A stretch of DNA of 64,000 nt, taken from positions 124,001 through 188,000 of the forward strand of contig JAMXBD010001375.1 in the NCBI GenBank assembly GCA_024138025.1. The letters run 5' to 3'. Position 1 is the first letter of the stretch. Each line of letters begins with the position of its first letter. Position numbers and translations under genes: made by a program. Positions 25,510 to 39,500 of this stretch are shown one piece after another. The notes below the pieces were generated by a model. The model saw only the letters and a list, made by a program, of their open reading frames with translations, had not been told where the DNA came from and searched no databases. Source of the stretch: Combretum micranthum (taxonomy: Eukaryota; Streptophyta; Magnoliopsida; Myrtales; Combretaceae).

Positions 25510-27211
25510 TATATACATATATATATATATATATATCACAAAGAGAAAGCCATCAACAAGATATTTTGATAATAATTTTTTTCTTTATATATATTTTTAA
25601 TTTTTAATTATTAAATTACATTTTATTTTATTTTTAATAATAATTAATCTTTTAAATTTCCTTTCTCTCTATCATCAAAACATTTGAATCAACAGGCAAC
25701 TTGCAATTCCTTTATATCCTATTCCTGCTCTATAGGGTGTTGGTCTTTCCACATTCTCAAGTGCAATTCTAACCTCAAACGCAACTATGTGAATCAAAAT
25801 CTAAGTCATGACATAATTTTTTTTAATCAATAATGGACATTCCGATGGTCCCACCATTGAAAATATCGATGAAGGTATGTTAGAACAACTTTATTTCCAA
25901 GTTGCTTAACATGTCACGTCAACATGCTAAACATTGATTCTTGTATTAAGCAACTTTTCTAATAATTTCTTTTATAGGTGAATTTCTAAATAGAGCTATC
26001 TAACAATTGTTTTAAAGTTTTTTAATTACCACTATCATATTCTACTCATAAAAATAAGAGAGAAAGTAAGAAACTTGCTTCTTGAGTTACTTAACTAACT
26101 AACTCTTATCGAGATTCCTGTGTAAATAAATTTCACTAGCAATTTATTTTATGTGTTTTTTAAGTTGCTTAGTATAGATCCATGTAAAACAACTCCAATA
26201 AAATTGCTTTTATAATACCTTGAACTAATAGAAAAGATATATATTAAAACTTTAACTACATATCAGTTTCCAAGCCTAATGATGATAAAAAAATTTCCAT
26301 GATTGCCGAGATTTTCAAACTTTGACTTTCTATTTTCATTTTTTTCCTTGGAGTTTTTTGTTTTATCAAAATAAAATGGCCTGATTTCAGTTCGTGGATA
26401 ACGAGACGATAAACAAACAAGAAGAAACCCAGTCGTCAACTTGCTGTTTATGGAATTATTGGGTCAATTCATTTTAGCTGTGCCTTCAGGCTTCAAGGTA
26501 ATATGTGGAGGAAGTGTCGTATGGCTCAGCTTAGTCAACTTTGAATCTCATTGGTTACGTATTGTAGTTTCATTTCGTTTTGCCCTTTCTAATTTGTGAT
26601 TTATTTAATGATCTCATTAACGGGTAGAGTCCAAACCATTTGTTAAGAGCTAACAAAAAAAAAAAAAAAAAATACATATATATATATATATATATACACA
26701 CACACTTTTGTATTTTTATGCTTTAATAAGTGCTTAAAAATATGAAAATTTTCTTTTATTTAATATTATAATATATTGACATTTTTTTTCTATTTAAAAA
26801 TAACTTTTACAAATTAATTCTCTTTAATCATGTTCATGGATTATTCAAGAACTATATCCTAAAAGGTATAATAAAGCATAAACTATTGGCTTAAAATTAA
26901 TTATTGTAATATATTTAAATATATATATATATTATATTTATATCTGCAATAGAATAAATTTAACCTCGTCACTCATATATTCCACATCCCGCTCCCCCTC
27001 CACAATATCCATTGCTTGCGTCTATCATTAATTTAATGGAAACATCATTGAAACCATCTCCAATCATCTTGATTAAATGGCCCAAAAAGGAAAGCATCTT
27101 CCTCGGATAATGCGTTCTCACGAAATATTGTGTCGACCTACAGGCAACATCTGAATATCATAACCAAAAAAGTTTACATAGGCTTAAAGCATAGACTAAT
27201 TCAAATTTAAA
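25510..27211. other. AT-rich intergenic DNA with microsatellites
   Basis: TA runs lie at about 25513-25535, an A-run plus (TA)n plus (CA)n at about 26653-26704, and TA near 26920. No gene or element domain is recognised. Confidence 0.35.
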
Positions 27212-27457
27212 GGTCTGTTTGAAAGGCATATTTTTCATCAATAAATGTATTGTATCTGATCTATATTTATATCTAATTAGTATATGATCTGTTTGATCGA
27301 TTTTATAGTAAAAATATTTGTTTTTCAATTGTATCAGTTTTTTAACAAATAATCTATTTAAAAATATCAGTTTGCATTCAACTATATTGGTTTCTTAATA
27401 AACAGTCTACTAGAAAATGTTTGTGTACTGTCCGCACACGACAAAATGAACAAACCC
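27212..27457. mobile_element. MITE, GGGTCTGTTTGG family, copy 2
   Basis: It starts GGTCTGTTTGAAAGGCATATTTTTC, comparable to copy 1 at 17139, and ends AAAATGAACAAACCC, the inverted form of the start. It is followed by AAAAT as in copy 1. The interior is AT-rich and shares ATCAGTTT-type blocks with its own other half. Confidence 0.45.
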
Positions 27458-29999
27458 AAAATATATACTATCCATTAAAAAATTATTTAAATAATTATTT
27501 GTATATTTTCTGGCCAAAAAAATTATTTTTATATTTTTATATACACTAAAAGTATAGAAAATTCCATTATATAAGCTCTCAGAGCATGCAAAACGGCCAA
27601 TAAGGTTCTACAAAATGAAATGAGCCTAGTTGGCTGTTATTTACTTATGACATTTTCTGATCCGGCCAGTCAAAAGTGGGGAGGTGAAATCTTTTCATTT
27701 GTGGATAAGTTCGTAGTCTTTTTGCCATTTTCATATGTTGATACAGCAAAACAAGAGTAGCGTCTTTTTTTTTTTTTTTTTTTTTTTGGTTAAACATTGC
27801 TATATTTGACTTGACTTCGAATATTTTAATATGTATACATATATATTAAAAATAAAATAAACATCGTTTTCCTATTTCTCCTACTTCTGATGAACTTGAC
27901 ATTTTTAAATTTTCTAGTTTTTTTGTTATTGTATTTGCTGCTCCTATATAACTAGTTGTTGTTTCATCTATATCATCATTTGCTCTTATTACTATTCCTT
28001 TGGATTTGCATGTCATCCCTATAGTTCTACCTATGTGTGATTTTCTACTTGTATCAAAATTATTATCAATTTGTATTAAATCATGTGTATGTTGCATCCT
28101 CTTTGTAATTAAGTACAGACTTTTGTAAATGTATATATCATGCAAAAAGGTGTAAGTAATGATTTAAAGTTTAAAGAGATAGGTGAGAAAATTTAAAAAT
28201 ATAATTGGCCAGATACTTTTAATTAAAATGGTACAAGTAACAAAAGTTTGAAACTTTATTTATAAAAAATGAAAGAAACAAGACATGTTACATTTGTACA
28301 TCTATTTATTATTGCAAGTTCTATGGTTTCACAATTTTTTAAAAATATATTTTAACAACAACCGCAACAGAAAGGAAACTCCATAGCACTTCTTTGGAAA
28401 AGTTTCTCCATCATCATCCTATCCACCACATTTAATGAATATTTCATGCGGTTGTCTTTGTTATGTGAATGCGGCGTGGCTTCTCGTCAAATGAAGAAAT
28501 AATAAATAAAATAATAAAATTCTAAATCAAGTTTGAAATATTGATGTTGATCCGGGAGGAGATAAAGCAAGTAAAAGGGACCAGATCAGCCAATCGTAAG
28601 ACCTTGCTGTCGATTAAGGCAAAGTAATTCTTATTTCCAGGTTTTTGTTTTCAATCAGATTTCATAATGACGGTTTCTAATCTTTTATATATCCTTGGAT
28701 TATTCGTTGAAAAAACTTTTTAAATAGGCCTTCTTGTATTGTACTTGAGAATGACTCATTGCATAATTAATATTACGTTAAGACCAAGAATAATAATATT
28801 CTCTTGTTTACCCTCGGATTAAGATGTTATCTCTATCCTTAGCAGTTATTACGTCTCAATCTCGCTCAAAGTAAAACATAGGATTGAGAATTTGTGTGCG
28901 TTCCTTCATGAACTATTAAGCATTAGGTTAGGTAGTATCAAAATGAGTTTCATGTTGGTTGTTGGTATGATACAACCGATGCCAGGTGGTTTTTGTCTTT
29001 CTAAGATAGAAGGACATGTATTGCTTCATGATTAATAAATAAACCATATCATCTGATGGTACCAAATGGAATTAGCTCTAATAGTAACAGCGACATGTGA
29101 AATTTAATCGATACAGAAATCAGTAATTGGTGATTAAACTAAAAAATTATCCAAAGTTCAAATATATAAAGTATTCTCTAATAACCTACTTTCTAAGAGT
29201 TTCCTCCCACCATCCTCTCAATAAAATTATAAAAAATAAAGGAGAGAGAAAGAAGAAGAAGACAAGATAGATAAGAAATAAAAAGTGTCATAGGATAAGA
29301 ACACCTATTAATCATTATGTGATTTCCTTTTTTTCAAGGTAAAGGATTGGTTATTTGTTGTTAATGATCTTATAGCTAAAAGTATTAACATTAGTTTCTA
29401 AATAAGATAACATTTTTCAAATCGTACCCCTACATTGTAATGAAAAAATAAATAAATTAGTTTTTGCTTTTTTTGCTTTTATTGAAACTATACATTTGCC
29501 TAATTTTTTTTATATTGATGAATAAAACACTTTCCATATGAGTCCTTGATCCCTCTTGTGCAAATTTAGTATTTTTTTTCCTATATAATTATTAGTATGT
29601 CTATAAAAAAAAAGGGGTAAATCAACTTTTTATGTATTAGAGAGTGATGCATTACTTTATAGGTATAAAATATTTATTTTTTATTTAATTTTTTAAATAG
29701 AAGGAGTTGGGTCTTGATCAAACTAGCTAGAAAAAAGGAAAAAAAAGAGTTAGTAGATGTGTAACCTCGAGCCCTATAAGAGCAAAACGATAGGGATTTA
29801 TACCCTAATGATGATAAAGATAGGTGAGTAGTAGTGATACTCATAGAGAAGTAAAGGCCAATTGCATAGACCTAACCTATGAGTGGAAAAGCATCATTAT
29901 TAATGCGAAGATTAGTCAGTTTGGATCGTTTTTGTGACCTTAGTCTTTTAGGTTGAGCTAAGCTCTTAAGTTTACCTCCTCTTATCTAAGTACTTGTGG
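27458..29999. other. AT-rich intergenic DNA, nothing recognised
   Basis: A T-run lies at about 27763-27787. The small minus-strand frame at 27846-28145 has no recognisable family. The purine-rich stretch near 29235-29280 is unremarkable. Confidence 0.3.
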
Positions 30000-31260
30000 T
30001 AGTTGCTCCCAGTCCTTTGAAGAAGAGTTGTGATTGTCAAGCCCGATACCACATCAATTTTAGATGATCTTATCCTCCTTACAGTTCCACTAATTGTTGC
30101 ATCGGACCAACTAACTCTTAGAATACATCATGAGGGTAATGGTCAAGGTAAGCACTTTCAATCGAATTTGGTTGTGAAGACCACTAACACTGCTTGTTAC
30201 CATCTTGACATCAATTGGGAAGTGGTGTCCAACTATGCTATATTTGAACATAGATCCTATATATTGAGATTAGGTCAATGGTAGAAGACATAGACCATGA
30301 TACGATGTTGACAATGCAACTATTTATAAGGTGAGATGCATTTATTTAATTATATATTTGTTGTGTTTCTTCTGACATTGTACCCTCTTATATTGCAGCT
30401 CATTATGCACTGTCAAGATGGTGAATTTCACTCATTCCAATGTGGTGGAGCTATAGGGGAAAGTGAAGCGATTGGAGAAGGTGAAATCTAATTGAGAGAA
30501 GGTAAATACACCTTGAAGCCAAGTTGGATAACCTAAAGTTTAAGCACATAATTATGCTAAAAAAGAACGATAGGCTTTTCAAAGTAAAATTTTTGTTGCA
30601 AGGATCTAACAAATAAAATATCAATTCATTTGATGAGACAATATGAAGCACAACAGTTGTCTCAAGAGAGATGTCAAATTAAAAAAAGCATGTCAAAGGA
30701 AATGATCAACAAGATTCTCTTCTCCAAAGGTAGCTAGCCAACATGGTGAGCTATCATCAAGGTCACATAGGTGACAACCACGAAAGCTAAGCTAACTAGA
30801 GCAAAAAAAAAAAAAAAAAAGAAGTGATTACATCTATATGCATACTTTAGTTTAGATGGGAAGGGTAGGATGACTACAAACCTGCATGGAGGGGCTAGAG
30901 AAGGAAGTGAAGGAGTAAAGGGAGGAGCTCAAACAAGCATGCCATTCTATTATAGAGATGGAGCTAGGCAGCAAAATCACTATCGTGGTAAAGGAAGAAG
31001 TCTTTGACAAGATTATGCAAAATGAGGAGTAAAGGAAGACCTAAAGAGATTTGAGAGTAAGCTATACCAAGAGGGTTATAGGTAAAATTTAGGAGACCTA
31101 TCCCAGTTTTGATTCTTCGTTTTCCCCAATGTTGTGACCTTTGAGAAGAGGCTAATGTCCCTCAAACTTAGATGGAGCCTGATGAAGAGGAAGATGAGGC
31201 TAAAGACTCAAAGCTTGCTAATGAAGAAATAGAAGATCTTCTACCTTCTAATTAAAAATT
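30000..31260 (+). pseudogene. Unresolved coding-like relic, probably retroelement
   Basis: Scattered plus-strand segments read like decayed protein rather than random AT-rich DNA: an open frame at 30030-30284 and an acidic stretch near 31170-31255 rich in Glu, Asp and Lys codons and ending DLLPSN-stop. No family is recognised. It lies just below the Tat-type relic and may belong to that or another element. Confidence 0.25.
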
Positions 31261-32559
31261 GCTTCACAATAGTTAAGTGGATAACCAAAGGTTAGAAGTC
31301 TTTTTGCCTCTTCCTCCTAATTTAAACCCTCTCTAGACTACTACCGCCATCCCTTCATTTTGATTACCTAAGAGCCTAGAACTTGGATGTATAGGCTTTT
31401 AGGATTCACCTCTAATAAAGATATATACTTTATTTTTCCTCTAATTGGTGCTAGGTTAAGATACCAACCCAATGCTTGTAATGGAATTATGAGAGGAAAT
31501 GCCCTCTCTTTTATCTTTTAAGATCTTGCTTTGCTTTTTGTGTTATGCATTCAATCTCTTTGCATGTAAAGTAAGTGTAATTGGGGGGGATTGTTCCTTG
31601 GGTGTGTAGACCAAAATCCATCAATAATGTTATCTAAAGTGGCCTAACTCATTGTTGATTAAATGGGAGTATCATTGGATGTTTAGGCTTAAATCCATCA
31701 ACATGGTTACCTTATCAAGTTGAAAGGCTTGATTTAAAGAAGCTTGAATAGGTGTGGAGTTTAGCACTTTGAGCATGCTTTTGGTGCTCAGTTTTGTATC
31801 TCATCAAGAGTCCAAATGTTTAGTAGTCGGTTAGGACTTATAGCCATCAAAAGTTCACCCACCTCATAATAAGGTAGGACTTGACTAATTTGCATGAAAA
31901 ATAATAAGATAAGGGGTGAGACAACAATTTAGAGATAAATGTTTTGAAAATGTGTAAATTCATTAGTGTATAACTATAACGTAACATACTCAAGCTCTTT
32001 CAAAATATGACCTAATATTGTTAGTATTCTAAGTCCTAAGTTTGAGTTATTCATCTAGTTTCTCTATGTTATAGTCCCTATTCCTTAAATCCTCTTTAAT
32101 CCTAACTATATCCTCTTAATTAGATGTGAGCTTCCCTTGACCTTCATATAATCCTATAGCTTTGAGTTTTTTTGCAAACTAGTCACTAAGTCAAAATACC
32201 TTGTGTTTAAACTTTTTGTCGTAGTATTGAGTTACCCTTTATTGATTGTTAGTCAAGCATGCACTTTAGGTACATCTTGAACTTCTTTAATGGTTTGATG
32301 ATTAGCTTGGAACTTGATTTGGCCATGACATCTACGGTTTGGGTCTGAATGTTTGGAATCCAGACTAATTGATTTCCTGGTTACCTTGGAATCCAATCTA
32401 ATTTACCATGACATATAAGATTTGGGTCTAAATATTTGGGCTCCAAGTTAATCGGCAATATATATATATTTATCCAAAGGTAAGTTGGAAAGGGTATCCC
32501 TTGCAAAAATACAATGGGTTATTTGGTATCCCCATAGAATATTAGGGAGTTTGTCTACC
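31261..32559. other. No recognisable feature
   Basis: No convincing domain was found on either strand. It could be further decayed Gypsy sequence. Confidence 0.3.
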
Positions 32560-35500
32560 CATTTTCATTTATCCAAATCAAGCCTCTTCGTCAACCTACT
32601 AAGGCTTGCTCATTGCCTTGACCTGCTCATTAGATAAGGGGTATGCTACGAGGTATAGTGGAGGCTAATGTGATACTTTTATACAAGTTTTGAAATTTCT
32701 TGCTATTGAATTGGGCACCATTGTCTTAGTGATGAATTTAGGCTTTGACCATTTTATAAGTAGTCGATAGCTCCTATAATGTACCATTATTGGCTTGTTG
32801 CCTAGGATAAGGTCCAAGACTATTAATATCCTATCAAGTGAAAGGCTATGGATTGGTGAAAGGTTAGAGGTTGGTGTTTAGGCATGCTCAATAAGCATGT
32901 GCTTCTAGCATTTGACATACTTTTACATCAACTTCTATGTGTCTTCCTTCTTCCAATAATAATCGAAGTGGAGAGCTCGAATGTATAAGGACAGTCTCTT
33001 AATGTGACTACTTTATACTCTAACATGCAACTCTTGAAGAACATGCTAACCTTCTTTAGGTTAAAGGCATTGGAGGAGGGGAAGATTAAGACCTCATTAG
33101 CACAAGAAGTCATCCACCATCATATAATTAGTTGAGTTATAAATTATTCTTCTTGCCACCTTCCGATCTATAAAGATAATGTTATCATTAGAGTAGAAAA
33201 TGATGGGATCCATCCATCATGGCTAGCTAATATTACTCATATCTTCAAGACTTTGAGATGTTGCTTACTAGTACTTTTTTTAAGAGATACTCAATGAAAA
33301 TTTTGGTTTCTTTCTTATTTAGGCTATGATATAGATGCAAACTTCAAGAGCTTTTTTGCTTTGGAATTTTCAACCCTCATAATTTTATTGATATTCCAAG
33401 AAGGGAATTCTAAACATAAAGCCCGAACAACCTCCAAATATTTGGTCATGCCCTTTCCTTTTGTCAGTTACTCATATTTGACTTGCTGCATAATAAGCAT
33501 CAAGTATGAAAATATCTTGGGCCTCTCTAAACTGATGTCTTTTGCTAGATCCTACTTTGCTCCCCCTTTGATTGGATGATTAGTCGACATGGAGGGTCCA
33601 TTCTAGCTTGTCATAGTGTTTAGTAGACTCCTTCTCTTTGGTGTATTCAATAGTGAAATCCATAAGACTTGGGCTTGTCTTCCCAAGGTCAATACTAAAC
33701 TCCTTAGGCATTAAGCTTGATTCCATGCTTCATCATCCAATCTAAGGCATTTGAAATTTGTAAGAAGATGCATAGTAGCTAGTTGGTCAACATTGCAACT
33801 TGGTATGCTTCGAAGTATGAACATAGTCATCTCACTAATATCACTACAACTAAGGTGAACTTTTCTATCTTTGCATAGTGAACTTATGATCTTTAGAGAA
33901 TGTGGTTGACATGTATATGGGTCAAGATTCCCTCCCTTAGCTCAGACCAATACTAAAAAGAGGGCCCAACTACTAATCAATGAGTAAATGCATAAGTCTT
34001 CATTTAGGATAAGCTTTCATAACACTAGCGGATGAAAAAAAAAACCTTTAAAGTGTTGTGTAAATTAATTAAGTACACAAGGGAAATATTCATGCAGGGG
34101 GGATGTGTGGTGGTTGGGGGGGAAGGGAGAGGGGAGGAGGGTGGGGAATTGAGTATTAATAAAATGTTACTCTAATTTGCAACTTTATCAATAAAATGAA
34201 ATGCACCAAGTGAATAAATGATTATGAAAACATATATAAAGTCCTAATATTAAAAGAGAGAGCATGGATAAGAAGATCAAACTTGGATTTTAACATAGAG
34301 TTTGGTTCGCCCTCTAGTCTCTATAGTTATCTGATGCCTCCAATGATGACTTCACACACTATATTAATCACTCAAAATCAAGGCTCAAATAAGCTACAAC
34401 TAAGTGTTTCACTTAACAAATACAAGTGTAGTGTTCATTATAATGAATTACAAAATGAGAAACAAGGCAACATACTCTTTCAATCACTAATTAGGGCTAT
34501 TTCCAAAGGGACTAATAGTAAGAAGACTCAATGACTTTATTGGATAGCAAAATAATGCTCTAAAATTAATGTTGGAATATGTCCATTAGCTCTAAATATT
34601 CATGTGCAAAAATATAGACATTGGACTACAAATACCTAAGATCAATCTTTACTAAATGCATTCCAATGGCTAGGAAAAACTTAACAAATTCTAACCTCTT
34701 GCAACTGGTTTGTACCATTTAATCTCCCTTGTATCGAACACCCATCCTAATCCTTAATTGATCCAAACCTTTTGGTAAGCTTTGCATCTTGTAGACATTA
34801 TGTTTGCTAAAGGGGTTTAGACTATTTGCAAATGATCTAGATCACTAGGAGCATTTCATCCTTACAACATCAAATGGCCTAGACCTTCATCAACTAGTCT
34901 AAACTTGTAGTAAAAACCTATAAACAATGCATGAAGAAACTTTGTATAGGTTTGGATCATCATGAAATGATTCAGACCATTGTGAACGATCCATTCAAGA
35001 ATTAAACAAAGCTAAAGCTATTTTGTGTCACCATTTCTATTTACTTAGTAACTTTAGATTATTAATTTGATTTGCAAAAATATGTCTATTTAGTTAATGC
35101 AATTTTAACTAGATTTATAGTTTTGTCTTATCAAAATCAAATATAAACTTTTAGGTTCAACATGTTGATGGCTATTTGACATTGTTCGGTCCATTGAAAT
35201 TTTGTGGGGTTCTTCAGCAATTTGAGGAACTTAGTACATCCATTCGCACTCTTGGACAAATACTTGCTTAGTGTGGTGACATTCTACACTCCTTTAATGG
35301 AGTTAATAAACTTAGGAGGTTACATGCCCATTATTGCTTGCATATTTTCAAGATTCATGTTGATGTGATGCTAAGTGACTAGATATATGAGAAACTTTCC
35401 TAAGGTAGCATTTCTTTGGGTCAAGCTTCTTATTGAAGTGTTGTAGATAATCGAATGCTTTGCGCAACTCTCAAAGGTGGTCCTTAAGATGTTTGCTTTT

Positions 35501-35655
35501 CATGATCATATCGTCCATGTGTATTTTCATGTTCTACCTAAGCTAAGGTATCAAAATATCTATCATCAAACGTTGCTAGTTTTTCTTGACATTTTTTTAG
35601 GCTAAAAGGCATGACATTGTAGCAGTATGATTCGAAGTTACTATTAAAGGAAGTA
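32560..35655 (-). pseudogene. Tat-type Ty3/Gypsy relic (RT and integrase fragments)
   Basis: On the minus strand, 35140-35655 reads as reverse transcriptase of the Tat lineage: SYCYNVMPF, then an active-site block IHMDDMIMKSKHLKDHL and a LDPKKC segment. About 32560-32840 reads as a decayed integrase core (a TYKMVKA-like segment, then HHxDNGAQFNSKKFQNLY), with the DNG box typical of Tat integrases. Stops and frame changes are frequent. The interval between them (about 33700-35130) contains unrelated-looking sequence, so another insertion may split the relic. The RT is cut off at about 35656 by an LTR-like sequence. Confidence 0.6.
34096..34147 (+). other. G-rich polypurine tract
   Basis: About 50 bases of almost pure G/A and G/T with at least six runs of three or more G, in otherwise AT-rich DNA. 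It could be a decayed retroelement polypurine tract, since LTR-like text follows (repeated GATCTAGA- and GATTCAGACC-type motifs to about 35000), or a G-quadruplex-capable island. Confidence 0.5.
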
Positions 35656-35659
35656 CATG

Positions 35660-35915
35660 CTATGGACGGACTAAGAGTTACATCGTCGGCCTAAAATTCC
35701 TCACCTCTGGCTTTGTTAACACTAGTCAACACTATTTATTTTCATTTATTATTTATCTTTATTATTAGTCAATATTGTAATTATTATTTTATCCCTTAGG
35801 ATATTGTATTTATTGTTTACCTTTCTAGGATTTTGCCTTGTAGGATTTTATGTAATAGTATAATAAACCTAAGACTCATCTTTGTAAAAAAACTCATATC
35901 TTGTTATTTTGAAAC
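35660..35915 (+). repeat. Partial LTR of element B family, inverted orientation
   Basis: It aligns to the reverse complement of the middle of the 412-bp LTR at 42991-43402. Shared blocks include CTTTGTTAA(C/T)ACTAGTCAACAC, CTTTATTATTAGT and CCTAAGACT(C/T)ATCTTTGT. It lacks the first ~100 bp of that LTR and ends GAAAC exactly where the next feature begins. Confidence 0.65.
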
Positions 35916-36020
35916 TGACACGGCATAAAGCGTAGATAATCAAGATTTGCAATAAAGGTGCAATCTTTTAGAGAAAACTTCTCTAATATTAGGGTTTTGA
36001 AATAAAATACAAGTTTTTTT
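35916..36020 (-). repeat. Truncated 3' LTR remnant of element B
   Basis: It starts TGACAC and continues GATAATCAAGATTTGCAATA, in the same orientation as and matching the first ~105 bp of the LTR at 42991. It stops in a T-run (36006-36026) at the same point where the other copy has its own T-run, so the rest was lost by a deletion that joins it to the Tekay-like LTR. Confidence 0.6.
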
Positions 36021-36044
36021 TTTTTTTTTTAAATTATAGAGGCT

Positions 36045-36572
36045 GGAGTTTAATTTTTAAATTATATAGGCTGGAGACAAAGCTGGCGGTGTAGAGGTGG
36101 CTGACAAATCGAAGAAGCAAAATTTTGTATTGCACGCCGACCATACACCAGTGGTGTATACTTTCAACGCTGGTGGCCTTCAAGATTTACGCTGACAGCC
36201 TTTGTCGGTGTTCCCTTATTCACTGACCACTTGTTATTACTCTAAAGCCTTACATCGACGACCTTATACCGATGTTCCTTGTACGTTGGTTATACATCGG
36301 CAATGCAAGTGCTAAATCTGGCGGCCTTGAACTATTGGGTCAATTTTTCTCCAAGTGTACACTGTCTATACACTGGTAGTGTATATATGCTACACCGACA
36401 GTGTAAAATAGAAGGTCAGTGGCTTATAGCCGACTTAGCTCCTCCTTATTCGGTTCTTCACAAATAAATTCTTCGCGTCCAAATATGCCTATTAAAAGAC
36501 AAAAATACCCTTTTAAACAATATTATATTACATTACTATCCTTCACTATGATTTATTTATTTATATATTACA
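36045..36572 (-). repeat. Truncated 3' LTR of Tekay-like element A
   Basis: About 520 bp aligns directly to 41745-42202 (for example GGAGACAAAGCTGGC and ATCTTTC-free blocks such as GCAAGTGCTAAATCT and TTTTTCTCCAAG). The minus-strand start TGTAAT lies immediately after the polypurine tract. The other ~1.4 kb of the LTR is missing on this side. Confidence 0.75.
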
Positions 36573-36585
36573 TCTCTCCTCTCCT
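36573..36585 (-). promoter_or_regulatory. Polypurine tract of element A
   Basis: AGGAGAGGAGAGA on the minus strand directly precedes the TGTAAT start of the 3' LTR, the position of the plus-strand DNA primer in LTR retrotransposons. Confidence 0.75.
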
Positions 36586-36599
36586 AGAAAGATCTTTCG

Positions 36600-39500
36600 T
36601 CCTCGAAAGTTACCTGATTCATTGAATAATTGAGGGTACTTTAATCTCATCTCTCTTCTGGCTCCTAAGTTGCTTCCTGTTTTGACTGATTTATCCATTG
36701 CATCTTCCCATACTTGATTACCTTACTTCACAAGATCTTCTTTCCAGTGTCTAAAATCCTCACTGGCCTTTCAATTGAAGATAGATACGACTGTATTTCC
36801 AATAGTTCAGTGCTACTATCTCTTCAGGATCTTTGACATACTTCCTCAACATAGATACATGGAACACGTTATGCACTCTTTCCAAATTAGATGGCAAAGC
36901 TAATCAGTATGCCACATCACCTATCTTTTCTAGGATTTCATAAGGTCCCACATATCTCGGATTCAAGTTGCCTCTCAAGCCAAATCTAGCAATGTTCTTG
37001 GTTGGTGATATCTTAAGCAGGACATGATCTCCCATGTGAAATTCTAAGGGCCTTCTCCTCTTGTCAGCATAGCTTTTTTGATGACTTTGGGTTGCTTGCA
37101 GCCTTTGTTTGATTAATCTAACTTTGTCAACAACATCTTATACCAATCCTAGTCCCAAAATGTGTCTATCACCAACTTCATCCCAGTGAATTGGCTATCT
37201 ATACTTTCTGCCATATAAAGCTTCATAAGGTGGCATCCCAATTGACGCTTGATAACTATTGTTGTAAGCAAACCCACCATTAGCAAGTGTTTAACCTAAT
37301 TATCTTTGAAATCCAGAACACATGCCCTTAACATATCTTCCAAAATTTGAATAGTCATTTCATATTGTCCATCTGTTTGGGGATGATAGGCAGTGCTGAA
37401 AACAACTTTGGCACCCAAAGCTTGATGTAGATTTTTCCAAAATATTCTAACAAATCTAGTATCCCTGTCTGACACAATGGTTACTGGTATTCCATGTAAC
37501 CTCACAATTTCCTTGATAAATAACCTTGCTAATTGATCTAATCGGTACCTAGTTCTATTCGGAATAAAGTGGGCTACTTTAGTAAATCTATCAACAATCA
37601 CACATTTTGAATCAAACTTTTCCCTAGATCTGGGTAGAGCAATAACAAAGTCTATGGTTATGTGTTCCCACTTCTACCGAGGTATTAGTAAAGGTTTCAA
37701 TTTGCTGTCGGACTTCTATGCTCAATTAATCAACTGGCAAGTATAACACTTAGATACATACTTTGCTATTTCCTTCTTCATGTTATTCTACCAATACAAC
37801 TTCTTCAAATCTTGATACATCTTGTTGCCTCTTGGATAGATGGAATAACTTGAATGACGTGCCTCTTTCAACAACTCCTTCTTAAGATCTCCTTGTTCTG
37901 CCACATACAACCTTCCTTTGTATCTCATAACATCTTCTTCATTTGTATGACATTCAAATGCTCTACCAACATCCATATTTTTCCTTATTTCATCTATACT
38001 TGTATCATCCACTTGTCCTGCTTTGATTCTTTCAATAAAAGTAGGTTGAATCTGCAAATTTTCCAATCTTGCATCTACTTTTTGGTTACTATCTCCAATT
38101 CCAACTTTCTCATATCATCAATCAGATGTCGTTTAGATGTGATCATGGTTGCAAGATTTGCCACTCGCTTCCTACTTAAGGCATCTGCTGCAACATTTGT
38201 CTTCCTAAGTAGTACTAGATATCTACATCTTCATCTTTGATAAGCTCCAACCATCTTCTATACCTCATGTTCAGCTCTCTTTAGGCAAAGATGTACTTCA
38301 AACTCTCATGATTCGTGAATATTTTGCATCTCTCTCCATACAAATAGTGTCTCCACAACTTCAAAGCATGAACCACCATTGCTAATTCCAAATCATGAGT
38401 TGGATAATTCCTTTCATAAGGCTTTAGTTATCTCAAAGCATATGCTATAACCCTGCCTCCTTGCATCAAAACACAACCCAAACCTTGTATAGAGGCATCA
38501 CTATAAATAGCGTACTCCTTACCACTCACTAGTAAAGCTAATATCAGTGCAGACACTAACTTTTCCTTTAATTGTTGGAAGCCATTCTTACAATGCTTAT
38601 CCCTCACATACTTTACCCCTTTCTGTGTCAGTCTTGTCAAAGGACTCACAATTTTGGAAAAATCCTCCACAAATCTCCTGTAGTATCTTGCAATCCCCAT
38701 AAAGCTTCTGATTTCTAACACTCTTAGGATTGGCCATTCTACTATTGCTTTCACTTTCTCAGAATCTACTAAAATTCCATTCCTCTCAATGACTTGTCTT
38801 AAGAAAGTTACTTCTTCCAGTTAGAATTCACACTTCGTGAACTTAGCATACAACTTTTGCTCCTTCAATCTAGTGAAAACTAGCCTTAGATGTTCTTCAT
38901 GTTATTCTTTCAACTTAATTCAGATAATCTCTGAAAACTCTATTTATTAGATCCATGAAAACCGTTGGTGTATTTGTAAGACCAAAAGGCATGACAACAA
39001 ACTCATAGTGTCCATACCTGGTCCTAAAAGCTATCTTCTGAATGTCATTTGCCTTAATACGTAATTGGTGATAGCTTGATATGTGATCAATCTTTGAAAA
39101 CACCTTTGCTCTTGCTAGATGGTCAAACAAATAATCTATTCTTGGCAATAGGTACTTGTTCTTGATCATCACCTAGTTCAACTCTCTATAATCAATACAC
39201 AACCTCATGCTTCTACCTTTCGTCTTCACAAATAGCATAGGAGCTCCCTAGAGTGATACACTTGGTCTAATGAACTTCTTCTTAAGCAAATCTTCCAATT
39301 GAACCTTTAACTCTGCTAATTCTGTTGGAGCCATATGATATGGTGTATTAAAGTTAGGTAAAGTACCTAGCACCGAATCAATACAAAACTCTACCTCTCT
39401 CTCTTGTGGTAACTTCGGTAGATCTTCTAGAAAAACATTAAGATATTCTCTTACTCCTGAAGCATCTTTTGCTTAACACTATTAGGGAAAAACTCCTTGT

